The notes beneath the pieces are model-generated. The model worked only from the letters and a program-made list of their open reading frames with translations, did no database searches and had not been told where the DNA came from. From positions 1 through 39,799 of the forward strand of contig CATKAP010000219.1 of NCBI GenBank assembly GCA_949746255.1: a stretch of DNA of 39,799 nt, read 5' to 3'. Source of the DNA: an uncultured bacterium. Lineage in GTDB: Bacteria; Bacillota; Clostridia; Christensenellales; Borkfalkiaceae. Below, piece after piece: positions 30,286 through 39,600 of this stretch (position 1 is the first letter of the stretch; each line of letters opens with the position of its first letter). The position numbers were made by a program, and so were the translations under genes.

Positions 30286-31148
30286 TGTTCGGTTATATTA
30301 ATCCCGACGCGCCCTATCTTTTTAAAAAGGACGAGATTTTATATAAGGCGTTGTATTGCGGGCTTTGTAAGAGTATAGGCGCCGGATGCGGACAAATGGC
30401 GCGTACTGCGTTAACTTACGATATGGCGTTTACTTCGGCTCTCGTTCATAATATAAAAGGAGAGGACGTACAAATAAAAAAGGCGCGTTGCGCTTTGCAT
30501 ATGCTCAAAAGACGACCTGTCGCATTAGTCGACGCGACCACCGTTTTACTCGGATGCGTTAATACGGCGCTTGCGTATTTTAAACTTTGCGACGATAAGG
30601 CGGACGGCGAAAAACGGGGTATATTACGGCATTTATATAAAAAAGGTTATAAAAAAGCGCTAAAACGCGAACCTAAAATAATAGAAATTATAGAAAAGCA
30701 AACGCGAGAACAAGCCCGATTGGAAAAGAGCGGGTGTTCGGTTATGGATATGGCGGCGGAACCGACAGCCGTTATGATGAAAGAGCTTTCGGATATTATG
30801 TTAAAGGAATTTTCCAGCGAACATACGCAAAAACTTTTTTATAGTTTGGGTAAATGGGTTTATCTCGTGGACGCGCTCGACGATTACGACAAAGACGTAA
30901 AAAAGGGAAGATTCAACGTTTTATATAACGCTTACGGCGAACCCGATAAAGAGAGGGCGGTAAAAAAAGGGGAAAAGGAACTCAAATTCGTTTTCGATAT
31001 TATATTCGCCGATATGCGTGAAAGTCTGTTTAATATAAAATTTCATTTTAATCACGATTTAACCGATAATATAATTTTGCGGGGAATACCGCTGAAAACC
31101 AGAAGTCTTTTTTACGGAAAAGAAAATAAAGGGAGTTTAAATGAATAA
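30285..31148 (+). CDS. DUF5685-like protein of unknown function
   Basis: MFGYINPDAPYLFKKDEILYKALYCGLCKSIG N-terminus; WVYLVDALDDYDKDVKKGRFNVL; TAATG overlap with trpS. Confidence 0.75.
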   Translation: MFGYINPDAPYLFKKDEILYKALYCGLCKSIGAGCGQMARTALTYDMAFTSALVHNIKGEDVQIKKARCALHMLKRRPVALVDATTVLLGCVNTALAYFKLCDDKADGEKRGILRHLYKKGYKKALKREPKIIEIIEKQTREQARLEKSGCSVMDMAAEPTAVMMKELSDIMLKEFSSEHTQKLFYSLGKWVYLVDALDDYDKDVKKGRFNVLYNAYGEPDKERAVKKGEKELKFVFDIIFADMRESLFNIKFHFNHDLTDNIILRGIPLKTRSLFYGKENKGSLNE

Positions 31149-31776
31149 AAAGAATCTTGAAATACTCGGACTTACCGAAGAAGCGAGCGTAGAAGAAGTT
31201 AAAACTGCTTACGAGGCGTTGAGGGCTAAATATTTGGAAGAGCGTTTTATGGACGGAGACGTCGGAAATAACGCTGCGAATATGCTTACAAAAATCGACA
31301 ACGCTTATAACGAACTTATGAACGAAATGCGCGAAAGCTCCGACGGAACCGGTGAAAACAGCGACGATTTGTTTTTGCAGGTTGAAGAGCTTATAAAACA
31401 GGGAAATATTACCGAAGCTCAGCGTGTTTTGGACGGATTTAACGAACGCGGCGGAAGGTGGCATTATTTGCAAAGCGTTGTGTTCTACCGTAAAAGTTGG
31501 ATTAACGAAAGTAAAAAGCAGTTGGAAATAGCCATTCAGTTGGAGCCTGATAACGCAAAGTATAAAGAGAGCTATGCAAAATTAAACGAAAAAATTAATT
31601 ACGACGCTTCAACGGGGTCAAATGCGGGAACGGGTAACGGCAGCGCGTACCGCGGTCAGACTATGGACAGTTCTGCCGGCGACGGACAAATGGGCGGAAA
31701 TTTCTGCGCGCAATGTTTGGATTGCTGTTATACTTATATGTGTTTAAGCTGTCTTTGCGACGGTTGTTGCCGTTAA
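31141..31776 (+). CDS. J-domain-like protein lacking HPD, with TPR-like middle and Cys-rich C-terminal tail
   Basis: LEILGLTEEASVEEVKTAYEALRAKYLEER resembles a DnaJ N-terminus without HPD; TPR-like KKQLEIAIQLEPDNAKY; FCAQCLDCCYTYMCLSCLCDGCCR end. Confidence 0.75.
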   Translation: MNKKNLEILGLTEEASVEEVKTAYEALRAKYLEERFMDGDVGNNAANMLTKIDNAYNELMNEMRESSDGTGENSDDLFLQVEELIKQGNITEAQRVLDGFNERGGRWHYLQSVVFYRKSWINESKKQLEIAIQLEPDNAKYKESYAKLNEKINYDASTGSNAGTGNGSAYRGQTMDSSAGDGQMGGNFCAQCLDCCYTYMCLSCLCDGCCR

Positions 31777-31791
31777 TTGTACGGCGGTAAG

Positions 31792-32349
31792 ATGAAGAAC
31801 AGAAGGTCGGCTTTCGAAATAGCGCTTTCGGGTATTTCCTGCGCGGTTGCCGTAACATTTTTATCGCTCGGCATAATGACCGGCTTAGGGCCATTAACTT
31901 CTTTCGGCTATGTTGTAGGTATACTTGCGTTGATGATGCCGCTATCAAGACAGTTTTATATTGGCGGCTTTTTGTCTTACGCGGGCACGTGTATACTTGC
32001 TTTCGTTTTAGGGGCGGCGGCGAATTTTTGGGATCTGATTCCGTTTGCAATGTTTTTCGGCGTACATCCCCTTGTCAACGCGTTGCAAATTCGTTTTAAA
32101 ATAAATAAATGGCTTGCTTTTGCCGTTAAAGCCGTATGGTTCGACTGTACTTTGCTTGCGGGATATTTTCTTGTTTTCGGCGGAGTTGTAGGCGGTACTT
32201 TTTTACCTGCCGAGGTTTACGAGGTTATCAATAAATATATTTATATTTTTGTTTTTACGTTAGGCAGCGCTATGTTTCTTATATACGATTTTCTGATTTT
32301 CAGATGTCAGAATACCGTCAATTATTTTGTGGCGCGCATCAAAAGGTAG
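31792..32349 (+). CDS. Polytopic membrane protein, ECF-transporter substrate-component-like
   Basis: Hydrophobic throughout; FEIALSGISCAVAVTFLSLGIMTG N-terminus. ATG at 31792 preferred over TTG 31777. Confidence 0.65.
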   Translation: MKNRRSAFEIALSGISCAVAVTFLSLGIMTGLGPLTSFGYVVGILALMMPLSRQFYIGGFLSYAGTCILAFVLGAAANFWDLIPFAMFFGVHPLVNALQIRFKINKWLAFAVKAVWFDCTLLAGYFLVFGGVVGGTFLPAEVYEVINKYIYIFVFTLGSAMFLIYDFLIFRCQNTVNYFVARIKR

Positions 32350-32351
32350 TT

Positions 32352-32499
32352 ATGGACGAATTTTCTGCGGAAGCGGAAAGGTACATAAACGAAGGTAATA
32401 CGGAAGAAGCCCAAATAATTTTGGACGACATCGTCGATAAAAACGCCGAACGGCACTGATTTAGGAGCGATATGCGAAGCGAAGGTTGCTGAAAGATGA
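32352..32499 (+). pseudogene. Unannotated TPR-like mini-gene with apparent 1-nt frameshift
   Basis: Frame 1 MDEFSAEAERYINEGNTEEAQIILDDIVDKNAERH* (32352-32459). The +1 frame continues DLGAICEAKVAER* to 32499, ending as ATGA over the next gene's ATG (32496). Confidence 0.6.
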
Positions 32500-33863
32500 T
32501 ACTTAAAAACGCAGAATACGAAGGAATGGTCGTCGGTTTGGGAACCGACGGCGAAGGAATAATAAAAACGGAAGGCGCAACGGTGTTTGTGCCTTTTTGT
32601 CTTGTAGGCGAAACGGTACGTTTTAAGGTGTTGAAAGTTAAGGGCGAAATCGCTTACGGTAAACTATTACACGTATTAAAACCCGCATATTCGCGTGTTA
32701 ATCCGCCATGTCCCGTGTTCGGTAAATGCGGCGGATGCGATTTACAACATATGAGTTATGAGGCTCAGCTTGAATTCAAACGCGATTCCGTTTGCAGGGC
32801 TTTAAATAAATTGGGCGGCATATATACGGAAATTAACGATACTATCGCCTGTTCGGTGCCGTTCGGTTACAGAAATAAAGCCGTATTGCCTATTGGTAAA
32901 GACGCGGACGGAAACATAGCCGTAGGATTTTTTGCCCGTCACAGTCACCGTATTGTCGGAATAGATTGTTGCGCAATTCAATCGGAATGGTTTAGCAGTG
33001 TGGTTTCGGCGGTTAAAAGTTTTGCGCAAACTGTTAAAGCCGACATATTGCGGCATATAGTGGTGCGGGAAATCAAAGGGAAATTTATTTTTGCGCTTGT
33101 TTCGGCTGAAACGGTCAATGTAAAGCCGCTTATTGCCGAACTTGAAAAGAGTTTTGACGATTTTACTTTTTTATTGAACATTAATGCAAGCCAAACGAAC
33201 GTTATTTTCGGTAAAGAGTGGCATATATGCCGCGGCGAAGGTTTTTTTCAAGCGGAAGAATGCGGAATTAAGTATAAAGCGGGCGCAAATACTTTTTTAC
33301 AGGTTAACGACGACGTTCGCGCAAAGCTGTATGAAAGAATACTTGAAGAGATAAAAGAAAATTCGGTTGCGGTGGATTTGTACAGCGGCGGAGGTATGTT
33401 GACGGCTATGCTCGCAAAAAAATGTGGTAAAGCTTACGGTATTGAAGTTGTGGAAGAAGCCTCGCTGTGCGCAGACGAACTTAAATCTGCGAACGGTCTG
33501 AATGAAAAAATGTTCAACGTTTGCGGAAAAGTTGAGGAAAAAATAGACTACGTATTCGGTAAAACGGAAGGTAGAGCGCGGGTTATCGTATGTGATCCGC
33601 CGCGAAAAGGTATGGAACGAAGCGTTGTCAAAACTATTGCAAATTCCTCGGCCGAAAAAATAATTTTGGTTTCATGCAACCCCGCAACGCTTGCCCGCGA
33701 TATGGGTTTGTTGCTTGGAACGCTTACGGAAAGCGGTGGCGCTCTTGAAAAATGCGATTCTCCCCAGTCCGATTACATATTGGAAAGCGTAACGCCTTTC
33801 GACATGTTTCCGCAAACAAAGTGGTGTGAGACCGTTGTGGTACTCAAGCGCAAACCACGTTAA
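32496..33863 (+). CDS. 23S rRNA (uracil-5-)-methyltransferase, RlmD/RumA family
   Basis: TRAM-like N-terminus; CPVFGKCGGCDLQHM Fe-S cysteines; AVDLYSGGGMLTAMLA; VIVCDPPRKGM; LVSCNPATLARD. Confidence 0.95.
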   Translation: MILKNAEYEGMVVGLGTDGEGIIKTEGATVFVPFCLVGETVRFKVLKVKGEIAYGKLLHVLKPAYSRVNPPCPVFGKCGGCDLQHMSYEAQLEFKRDSVCRALNKLGGIYTEINDTIACSVPFGYRNKAVLPIGKDADGNIAVGFFARHSHRIVGIDCCAIQSEWFSSVVSAVKSFAQTVKADILRHIVVREIKGKFIFALVSAETVNVKPLIAELEKSFDDFTFLLNINASQTNVIFGKEWHICRGEGFFQAEECGIKYKAGANTFLQVNDDVRAKLYERILEEIKENSVAVDLYSGGGMLTAMLAKKCGKAYGIEVVEEASLCADELKSANGLNEKMFNVCGKVEEKIDYVFGKTEGRARVIVCDPPRKGMERSVVKTIANSSAEKIILVSCNPATLARDMGLLLGTLTESGGALEKCDSPQSDYILESVTPFDMFPQTKWCETVVVLKRKPR

Positions 33864-33880
33864 AATATTATAATCTGGTA

Positions 33881-33910
33881 AAAATGCCGAACCTTTAGGT
33901 TCGGCATTTT
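33881..33910 (+). terminator. Rho-independent terminator
   Basis: aaaatgccgaacc-ttta-ggttcggcatttt, 13-bp stem with T-rich tail. Confidence 0.9.
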
Positions 33911-33957
33911 TAAACGTTGCGCCTTTGATTATTTTTTGTAATTAAAAAATTTGGCTA

Positions 33958-33986
33958 TTGACAACCTTATAAAAGGGTTTCATAAT
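33958..33986 (+). promoter_or_regulatory. Promoter of the two-component operon
   Basis: TTGACA (33958-33963), 17 nt, CATAAT (33981-33986). Confidence 0.75.
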
Positions 33987-33996
33987 TAAAGAGCGT

Positions 33997-34046
33997 CGGG
34001 GCGGGTCCCCGCCCCGTTTCGTTTGCAGACAAAGCAAACGAAACGG
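33997..34046 (+). other. Tandem 5'-UTR hairpins
   Basis: Stem A cggggcgg/ccgccccg (33997-34016); stem B ccgtttcgtttgc/gcaaacgaaacgg (34014-34046). Confidence 0.75.
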
Positions 34047-34075
34047 TCTTTAACTGTTGGCGAGGGAGGGAACAA

Positions 34076-34783
34076 ATGAATTTCAGAGTGGCTATCGTAG
34101 AGGATAATCCCGAGGCGAGTAATCAACTCGGCTGTTTTCTTACGGAATACGGTAAACAGCGGAACTGTAATTTCAGCGTTTCGGTTTACGGCGACGCGCT
34201 GGATTTTTTGGAAAATTTCCGCGGAAATTTCGATATGATTTTTATGGATATCGAACTTCCTCATCTAAACGGAATGGACGCGGCAAAACGAATACGCGAA
34301 AAGGATAAGAAGGTGATAGTGATTTTCGTAACCAATATGGCGCAGTACGCGGTGAAAGGTTACGAGGTCGACGCGCTGGATTTCATAGTTAAGCCGTTGG
34401 TTTATTCGGGTTTTGCCATGAAGCTGGACAGAGCCGTCGAACGCTTCAACGCCATGCAGGATAAGTACGTTTGGATAAACGACTATAAAAATAAACGCCG
34501 GTTGCTCGCTTCGGAAATTAAGTATATAGAAGTTGTTCATCACAGCGTGGTTTACCATACGGTAAGCGGTAAATTTACTACATACGACCAACTTAAAAAT
34601 ATTTTGGAAACGTTTGAAAATCTGCCTTTTGCGCTCTGTAACCGTTGTTATTTGGTCAATTTGAATTACGTTACCGCTATAGACGAATATTGCGTAACCG
34701 TAGCAGGGGAAAAGTTGCAGATTTCCCGTAATAAAAAGAAAAGTTTTCTTCTCAGCTTAAACGAACACCTCGGGGGCAAATAA
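34076..34783 (+). CDS. LytTR-family response regulator
   Basis: REC domain (AIVEDNPEA, IFMDIELPHLNGMDAAKRIR, KPL) and LytTR-type C-terminus (EIKYIEVVHHSVVYHTVSGKFTTYDQLKNILETF...CNRCYLVNLNYV). Confidence 0.93.
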   Translation: MNFRVAIVEDNPEASNQLGCFLTEYGKQRNCNFSVSVYGDALDFLENFRGNFDMIFMDIELPHLNGMDAAKRIREKDKKVIVIFVTNMAQYAVKGYEVDALDFIVKPLVYSGFAMKLDRAVERFNAMQDKYVWINDYKNKRRLLASEIKYIEVVHHSVVYHTVSGKFTTYDQLKNILETFENLPFALCNRCYLVNLNYVTAIDEYCVTVAGEKLQISRNKKKSFLLSLNEHLGGK

Positions 34784-34784
34784 T

Positions 34785-36116
34785 ATGCCCATGCTTTTGT
34801 TTTACCGTCTATTATTTACGGCGGAATTATTTACGGCGGAATTTTTGTTCGTTTACAGATTACGCAAAAGAAAGCTTTTTATTTTGCGTTTTGCCGGGTG
34901 TTTGTGTTTAGGCTTTGCATTTGCCGCAGTGTTGCCGCTGTTTTATAACGCTTTTTATACAACCTTTACCTTTTTGTTGCTTTCGGCGGCTACGGTTCCT
35001 ATGCTTGCGTTTTGTTGCCGCACTTCCTGGAAAAACGTTTTTTTCTGCGTTATTGCCGCCTATACAATGCAGCATTTTGCTTACGGCGCCGCTAATTTTT
35101 TATTGTCGGTAGTCAGGCAGGGTATAAGCCCTATATTCGGTATGTATTTCGAAGGCAATATCAGTTTCGAAAATTTCGACGGGTTTACCGTAATAATGAT
35201 TTTGCTGTATATCCTTGCGTACTACGTTTCTTACGTGCTTTTTTATGTAATTTTCGTGCGTAAAATTAAGCGGGGCAAAGATTTCAGAATAAGAAATGCC
35301 GCCGTTATGGGCCTCGTGGGACTGGGTTTGGTGGTAGACGTCATACTGAATGCAGTTTCCGTCTTTTACAGCGACAGTACTAATTTCGTAACCGTTCTCA
35401 TGAATACTGTATATGAAAGTCTTTGTTGTATTTTTCTTATGTATATACAATTCGAACTTATCAGAACCGGCGATTTAAAAAACGAGCTGTACATTACTCA
35501 AAGTCTTTTGCGCGAAAAGGAAAGGCAGTACAATCTTTCCAAAGAGAACGTGGAACTAATAAATTTAAAATGTCACGATTTACGGCATCAAATCCGTGCG
35601 GTAGGTAAAGGTAAGGGGCTTTCTGCCGAAACTGTACGTGAAATAGAGCGGACGATTTCTATTTACGACGCGGAAGTGCGTACCGATAACGAGGTTTTGG
35701 ATATAATTCTCACGGAAAAAAGTTTGAAATGTAAGATGAACGATATTTCGCTCACTTGTATAGCCGACGGTAAATCTCTCGCGTTTATGGAAGATACCGA
35801 TGTTTACGCATTGTTCGGAAACGCTTTGGATAACGCTATAGAGGCTGTTATGCGACTTGAAAAGGATAAAAGAAATATAGGCGTGGTCGTTCGCGCGAAA
35901 GACGGAATTGTTTCCGTAAGCGTACGCAACAATTATCAGGGAGAAATAAGATTAAACGAGGACGGACTTCCTTTAACGGGAAAGCAGGATAAAAATTTTC
36001 ACGGTTTCGGAATGCGCTCAATGTGCCAGATAGCGGAAAAATATCACGGCGCCTGCTCCGTGAGTTTGAATAATCAGACATTTAATTTAAATATTTTGCT
36101 TTCAAACGTTGTTTAA
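34785..36116 (+). CDS. GHKL-domain sensor histidine kinase, AgrC-like
   Basis: Multi-TM N-terminus, LKCHDLRHQI H-box, LFGNALDNAIEAV N-box, HGFGMRSM G-box. Confidence 0.93.
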   Translation: MPMLLFYRLLFTAELFTAEFLFVYRLRKRKLFILRFAGCLCLGFAFAAVLPLFYNAFYTTFTFLLLSAATVPMLAFCCRTSWKNVFFCVIAAYTMQHFAYGAANFLLSVVRQGISPIFGMYFEGNISFENFDGFTVIMILLYILAYYVSYVLFYVIFVRKIKRGKDFRIRNAAVMGLVGLGLVVDVILNAVSVFYSDSTNFVTVLMNTVYESLCCIFLMYIQFELIRTGDLKNELYITQSLLREKERQYNLSKENVELINLKCHDLRHQIRAVGKGKGLSAETVREIERTISIYDAEVRTDNEVLDIILTEKSLKCKMNDISLTCIADGKSLAFMEDTDVYALFGNALDNAIEAVMRLEKDKRNIGVVVRAKDGIVSVSVRNNYQGEIRLNEDGLPLTGKQDKNFHGFGMRSMCQIAEKYHGACSVSLNNQTFNLNILLSNVV

Positions 36117-36134
36117 CCGAACGACCGGTTTTAG

Positions 36135-36159
36135 CCGCCGCTATTTTTTATAGCGGCGG
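36135..36159 (+). terminator. Hairpin after histidine kinase gene
   Basis: ccgccgctat / atagcggcgg. Confidence 0.7.
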
Positions 36160-36206
36160 TTGGTTTATGGTTTAAATTTGCGTATTTTGCCAAACGTTTA
36201 CAGAAA

Positions 36207-36233
36207 AGGACGAAAAATTGCGCTTTTAGGACG
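36207..36233 (+). promoter_or_regulatory. Candidate response-regulator site: AGGACG direct repeat, 21-bp periodicity
   Basis: AGGACG at 36207-36212 and 36228-36233, just upstream of the -35 at 36240. Confidence 0.5.
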
Positions 36234-36239
36234 GCTTTG

Positions 36240-36268
36240 TTGAAAAAACGTGCAATTCATAATAGAAT
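36240..36268 (+). promoter_or_regulatory. Promoter of the small-membrane-protein/GH3 operon
   Basis: TTGAAA (36240-36245), 17 nt, TAGAAT (36263-36268). Confidence 0.65.
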
Positions 36269-36355
36269 TTCCGTGGGTAGAAGAATTGCGCAGTTTCCGC
36301 CCGTAAATTTCCGCTCGGCACGTGGCGAGGGAAAAAATTTAAGGAGGAATTCTTG

Positions 36356-36649
36356 ATGAATTCATTGTTTAAAAAAATTCCTTGGGGAATTATAGCCGGA
36401 ATTTGCGGCGTTCTAGCTTTTTATACTTTGGCGGGCACGATCGGGGCTTTGATAGCGATGAATGCAATTACGTCCATAGTGGAAGGCGCCGCCGGCTTAT
36501 TCGGAACATGGTGGCAAACGTTATTATTTTCGTGCGCCGTTATTTTTTCGATTTTGTTTTTATGCTCTTTGGTAATGTTTATACTTGTCAAGGTCGGCTT
36601 ATTCGGGAAAAAGGTAAGTAAGGAGGAAATAGAAAATGAAAATGCTTAA
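36356..36649 (+). CDS. Small two-TM membrane protein
   Basis: SD aaggagg before ATG 36356; two hydrophobic helices; overlaps the GH3 start by 14 nt. Confidence 0.75.
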   Translation: MNSLFKKIPWGIIAGICGVLAFYTLAGTIGALIAMNAITSIVEGAAGLFGTWWQTLLFSCAVIFSILFLCSLVMFILVKVGLFGKKVSKEEIENENA

Positions 36650-39600
36650 AATAATATTCAAGCGTTCGGTTTGGACGGTTATTTCTTTGTTTTTCGTCAT
36701 ATTGCTCGTAATCGCGGTAGTAGCGGAGGGCGCGGTTAAGCCTTATGAAAGATGGATAGACAGATATTTCGGCGTAAGACGTACATTCCTTGTAGACGAC
36801 GAACCCGAAGAGGGTGCGGAGCCGGTAGATACCAATTACTATCCTACAAAATTCAGCCAGGACCTCGACGGATCGTATAAAATGCATAAAGAAAATTACG
36901 ACGTTACCCGCAGGGTAAACGAAGAGGGAATGGTTTTGCTTTGGAATAAAAACAACGCTCTTCCCGTTAATCCCGCTACAGAGAAAAACGTTTCCACTTT
37001 CGGAATAATGGGCTTGTCCCATAAAGACGGTAAAGGCACGTGGGTTGATAACTGGGCTTATCATCCCACCGGAAGCGCTAACGTGGATTTGCGTAATCAG
37101 ACCGACGAAACGCACGACGGCGTGAGCATACTTCCCAATGTGGAAGGCTATCCCGAGCTTAACGTAGGACCTAGATTGCAGATGTCGCTTGAAAAACATA
37201 AATTCAACGTCAATCCCAAGGTTATAGAGTCTACGTGGGTAAACGGCGACCAGTCCCAAATGAACGGATACGAAAAAAGAAAATTCACTAAAACAGAAGT
37301 TACCTGGGATAAGCTTCAAAACGATACCGCCAACGACCCCATAGGCGCTACTACAAGTCAATACAACGACCTTGTGTTGTACACGGTAGGCAGATGGACG
37401 GGCGAAGGACAGACGGTCGGCGGAACATGGAAAAACACTACGAATCTTTTGGTTCTTTCCGAAGAAGAAAAAAGTGTTTTGAAAGGTTTAAGCGATTTGA
37501 AAAACGCCGGTCAGATTAAAAAATTAGTAGTTCTTATCGCCTTTTCCAATCCCATGGATATGAACGATTTCAAAGACTATAATATCGACGCGGCGCTTTG
37601 GGTGGGCAACGGCGGAAACACTTCCACCGATTCTATCGTAAACGTACTTGTCGGCAACGCCAATCCTTCCGGAAAGCTTCCCGATACGTGGGCGTATAAA
37701 GCGGATTCCGCTCCCGCTACGGTAAACGACGGCTGGTATTCCACATATGAAGACCCAGATAAATTGATTTATAACGATTTCCAGGAAAATATAGACGCAT
37801 ATTTGGTATATCAGGAAGGTATATACGTCGGCTATCGTTATTATGAAACCCGTTACGAAGATTTGGTTCTTGGGCAGGGCAACGCAAATTCTTCGAAAGG
37901 AGTTATTGCAGGCAGCGGAAATTGGAATTACGGTAAAGAAGTTGCGTATCCTTTCGGTTACGGCATGAGCTATACGACTTTCGAATACTCGGATTACAAA
38001 GTGGAGCATAGAGACGGTAAATACGAAATTTCTCTCAAAGTAAAGAATACGGGGGGAAAGGCGGGTAAGGAATCCGTTCAGATATATTTGCAGAAACCTT
38101 ACACAGAGTTCGATAAAACCAATAAAATAGAAAAGTCCTCAGTAGAGCTTGTGGGCTATGCGAAAACCGGGTTGTTGCAACCTGACGCTTCGGAAACCGT
38201 AAAAATTTCCGTTTCTGAATACGAATTCAAGACGTACGACGCAAACGTTAACAAAACGTATATTTTAGAAGCCGGGGATTATTATCTCGCGGCGGGAGCA
38301 AACGCGCACGACGCTGTTAACAACATACTTGCCGCCAAAGGTAAGACTAAAGCCGACGGTATGGACGCCGAAGGCAACGGCGCAATGGTTTACAAAACGC
38401 ACGTATCGAGAACCGAAAACTACGCAAACCCTTACGGCGAAACGGTAACCAATCAATTTGACGATATAGATATCAATAAATTCGACGGGCAGACAAATAA
38501 GGTTACTTATCTTTCGCGCAACGATTGGAACGGCACGTATCCTACCCTCGTAGAGCTTAAAGCAACAGCAAAGATAGCTGCGGGACTCAGCAACGAAAAA
38601 CCGGCGGAAAAAAATTCTTCCGATACTTTGCCTAAAATGGGCGACGGTAAAGCGGAAAGCTATAAACTTAAACTCATTCAACTTAAAGGCGTGCCTTTCG
38701 AAGATCCTCTGTGGGACGACTTGCTGGATACTCTGACTTATGAAGATATGCTCGGGCTTTTAAGAGGAAGCATGATTGAAATAGAGGGTATAGCGGCGCC
38801 CGAAGGCAACGTATACGACGGACCTCTCGGATTGAGAGATTCTTATAACAGCGAAGTCGGAGCGCGTTGCGCGTTGCCGTGCGCGCCCATATTGGCGGCG
38901 ACTTTTAACGACGAACTTATCGCGGAAATGACGGATTCGTTCGGGGAACTGTCGCTTCAGGACGACCGCGACGGACTTTGGGGCGTAAGCACAAATATTC
39001 ACAGAACTCCTTACAACGGCAGAAATAACGAATATTATTCCGAAGACGGTTTTCTTTCGGGTAAAGTTTGCGCCGTACAAGTAAAAACGCTCAACAAACA
39101 CGGACAAATTGTATATACGAAGCATTTTGCGCTCAACAACAATGAAATGGTTCGCGCAGGCGGAAACACATGGGCTAACGAACAGTCCGTACGCGAAATT
39201 TATTTGAAGGCTTTCGAAGCAAGTATTACCGAGGCTAAAGGCAACGGAATAATGACTTCTTACAACCGTATAGGCACAACCTGGACGGGCGCGCACAAAG
39301 GACTTTTGACGGGCGTGTTGAGAAACGAATGGAGTTTCAAAGGCGTGGCGTGCACAGACTATTGCGCGGACGCGTTCGCTTACGCGGGCAATGCAAGCCA
39401 TCCTAACGTTGTGGTAAACGCGGTTATAGCGGGGCAGGACGAATGGATTGCCGGTTTGTATCCCGAAGCGGCTTTAAAAACCGACGAGTATAAGACGAAC
39501 GCAACTTTCTGCAACGCTCTCAGAAAATCCGCGCACAGAAATCTTTATTCGCGTATATATACTTCCGCAATGAACGGCGTAAGTTCTACAACGCGCGTCG

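Noticed and set aside
20065-31148. Isoprenoid pathway linking the geranylgeranyl-reductase-type gene and the DUF5685-like gene
   Set aside because: They are about 10 kb apart with unrelated genes and terminators between; only weak motif resemblance supports it.
36382-36621. Alternative-frame 79-aa ORF over the small membrane protein
   Set aside because: No SD or domain; the overlapping frame has an SD, TM helices and coupling to the GH3 gene.
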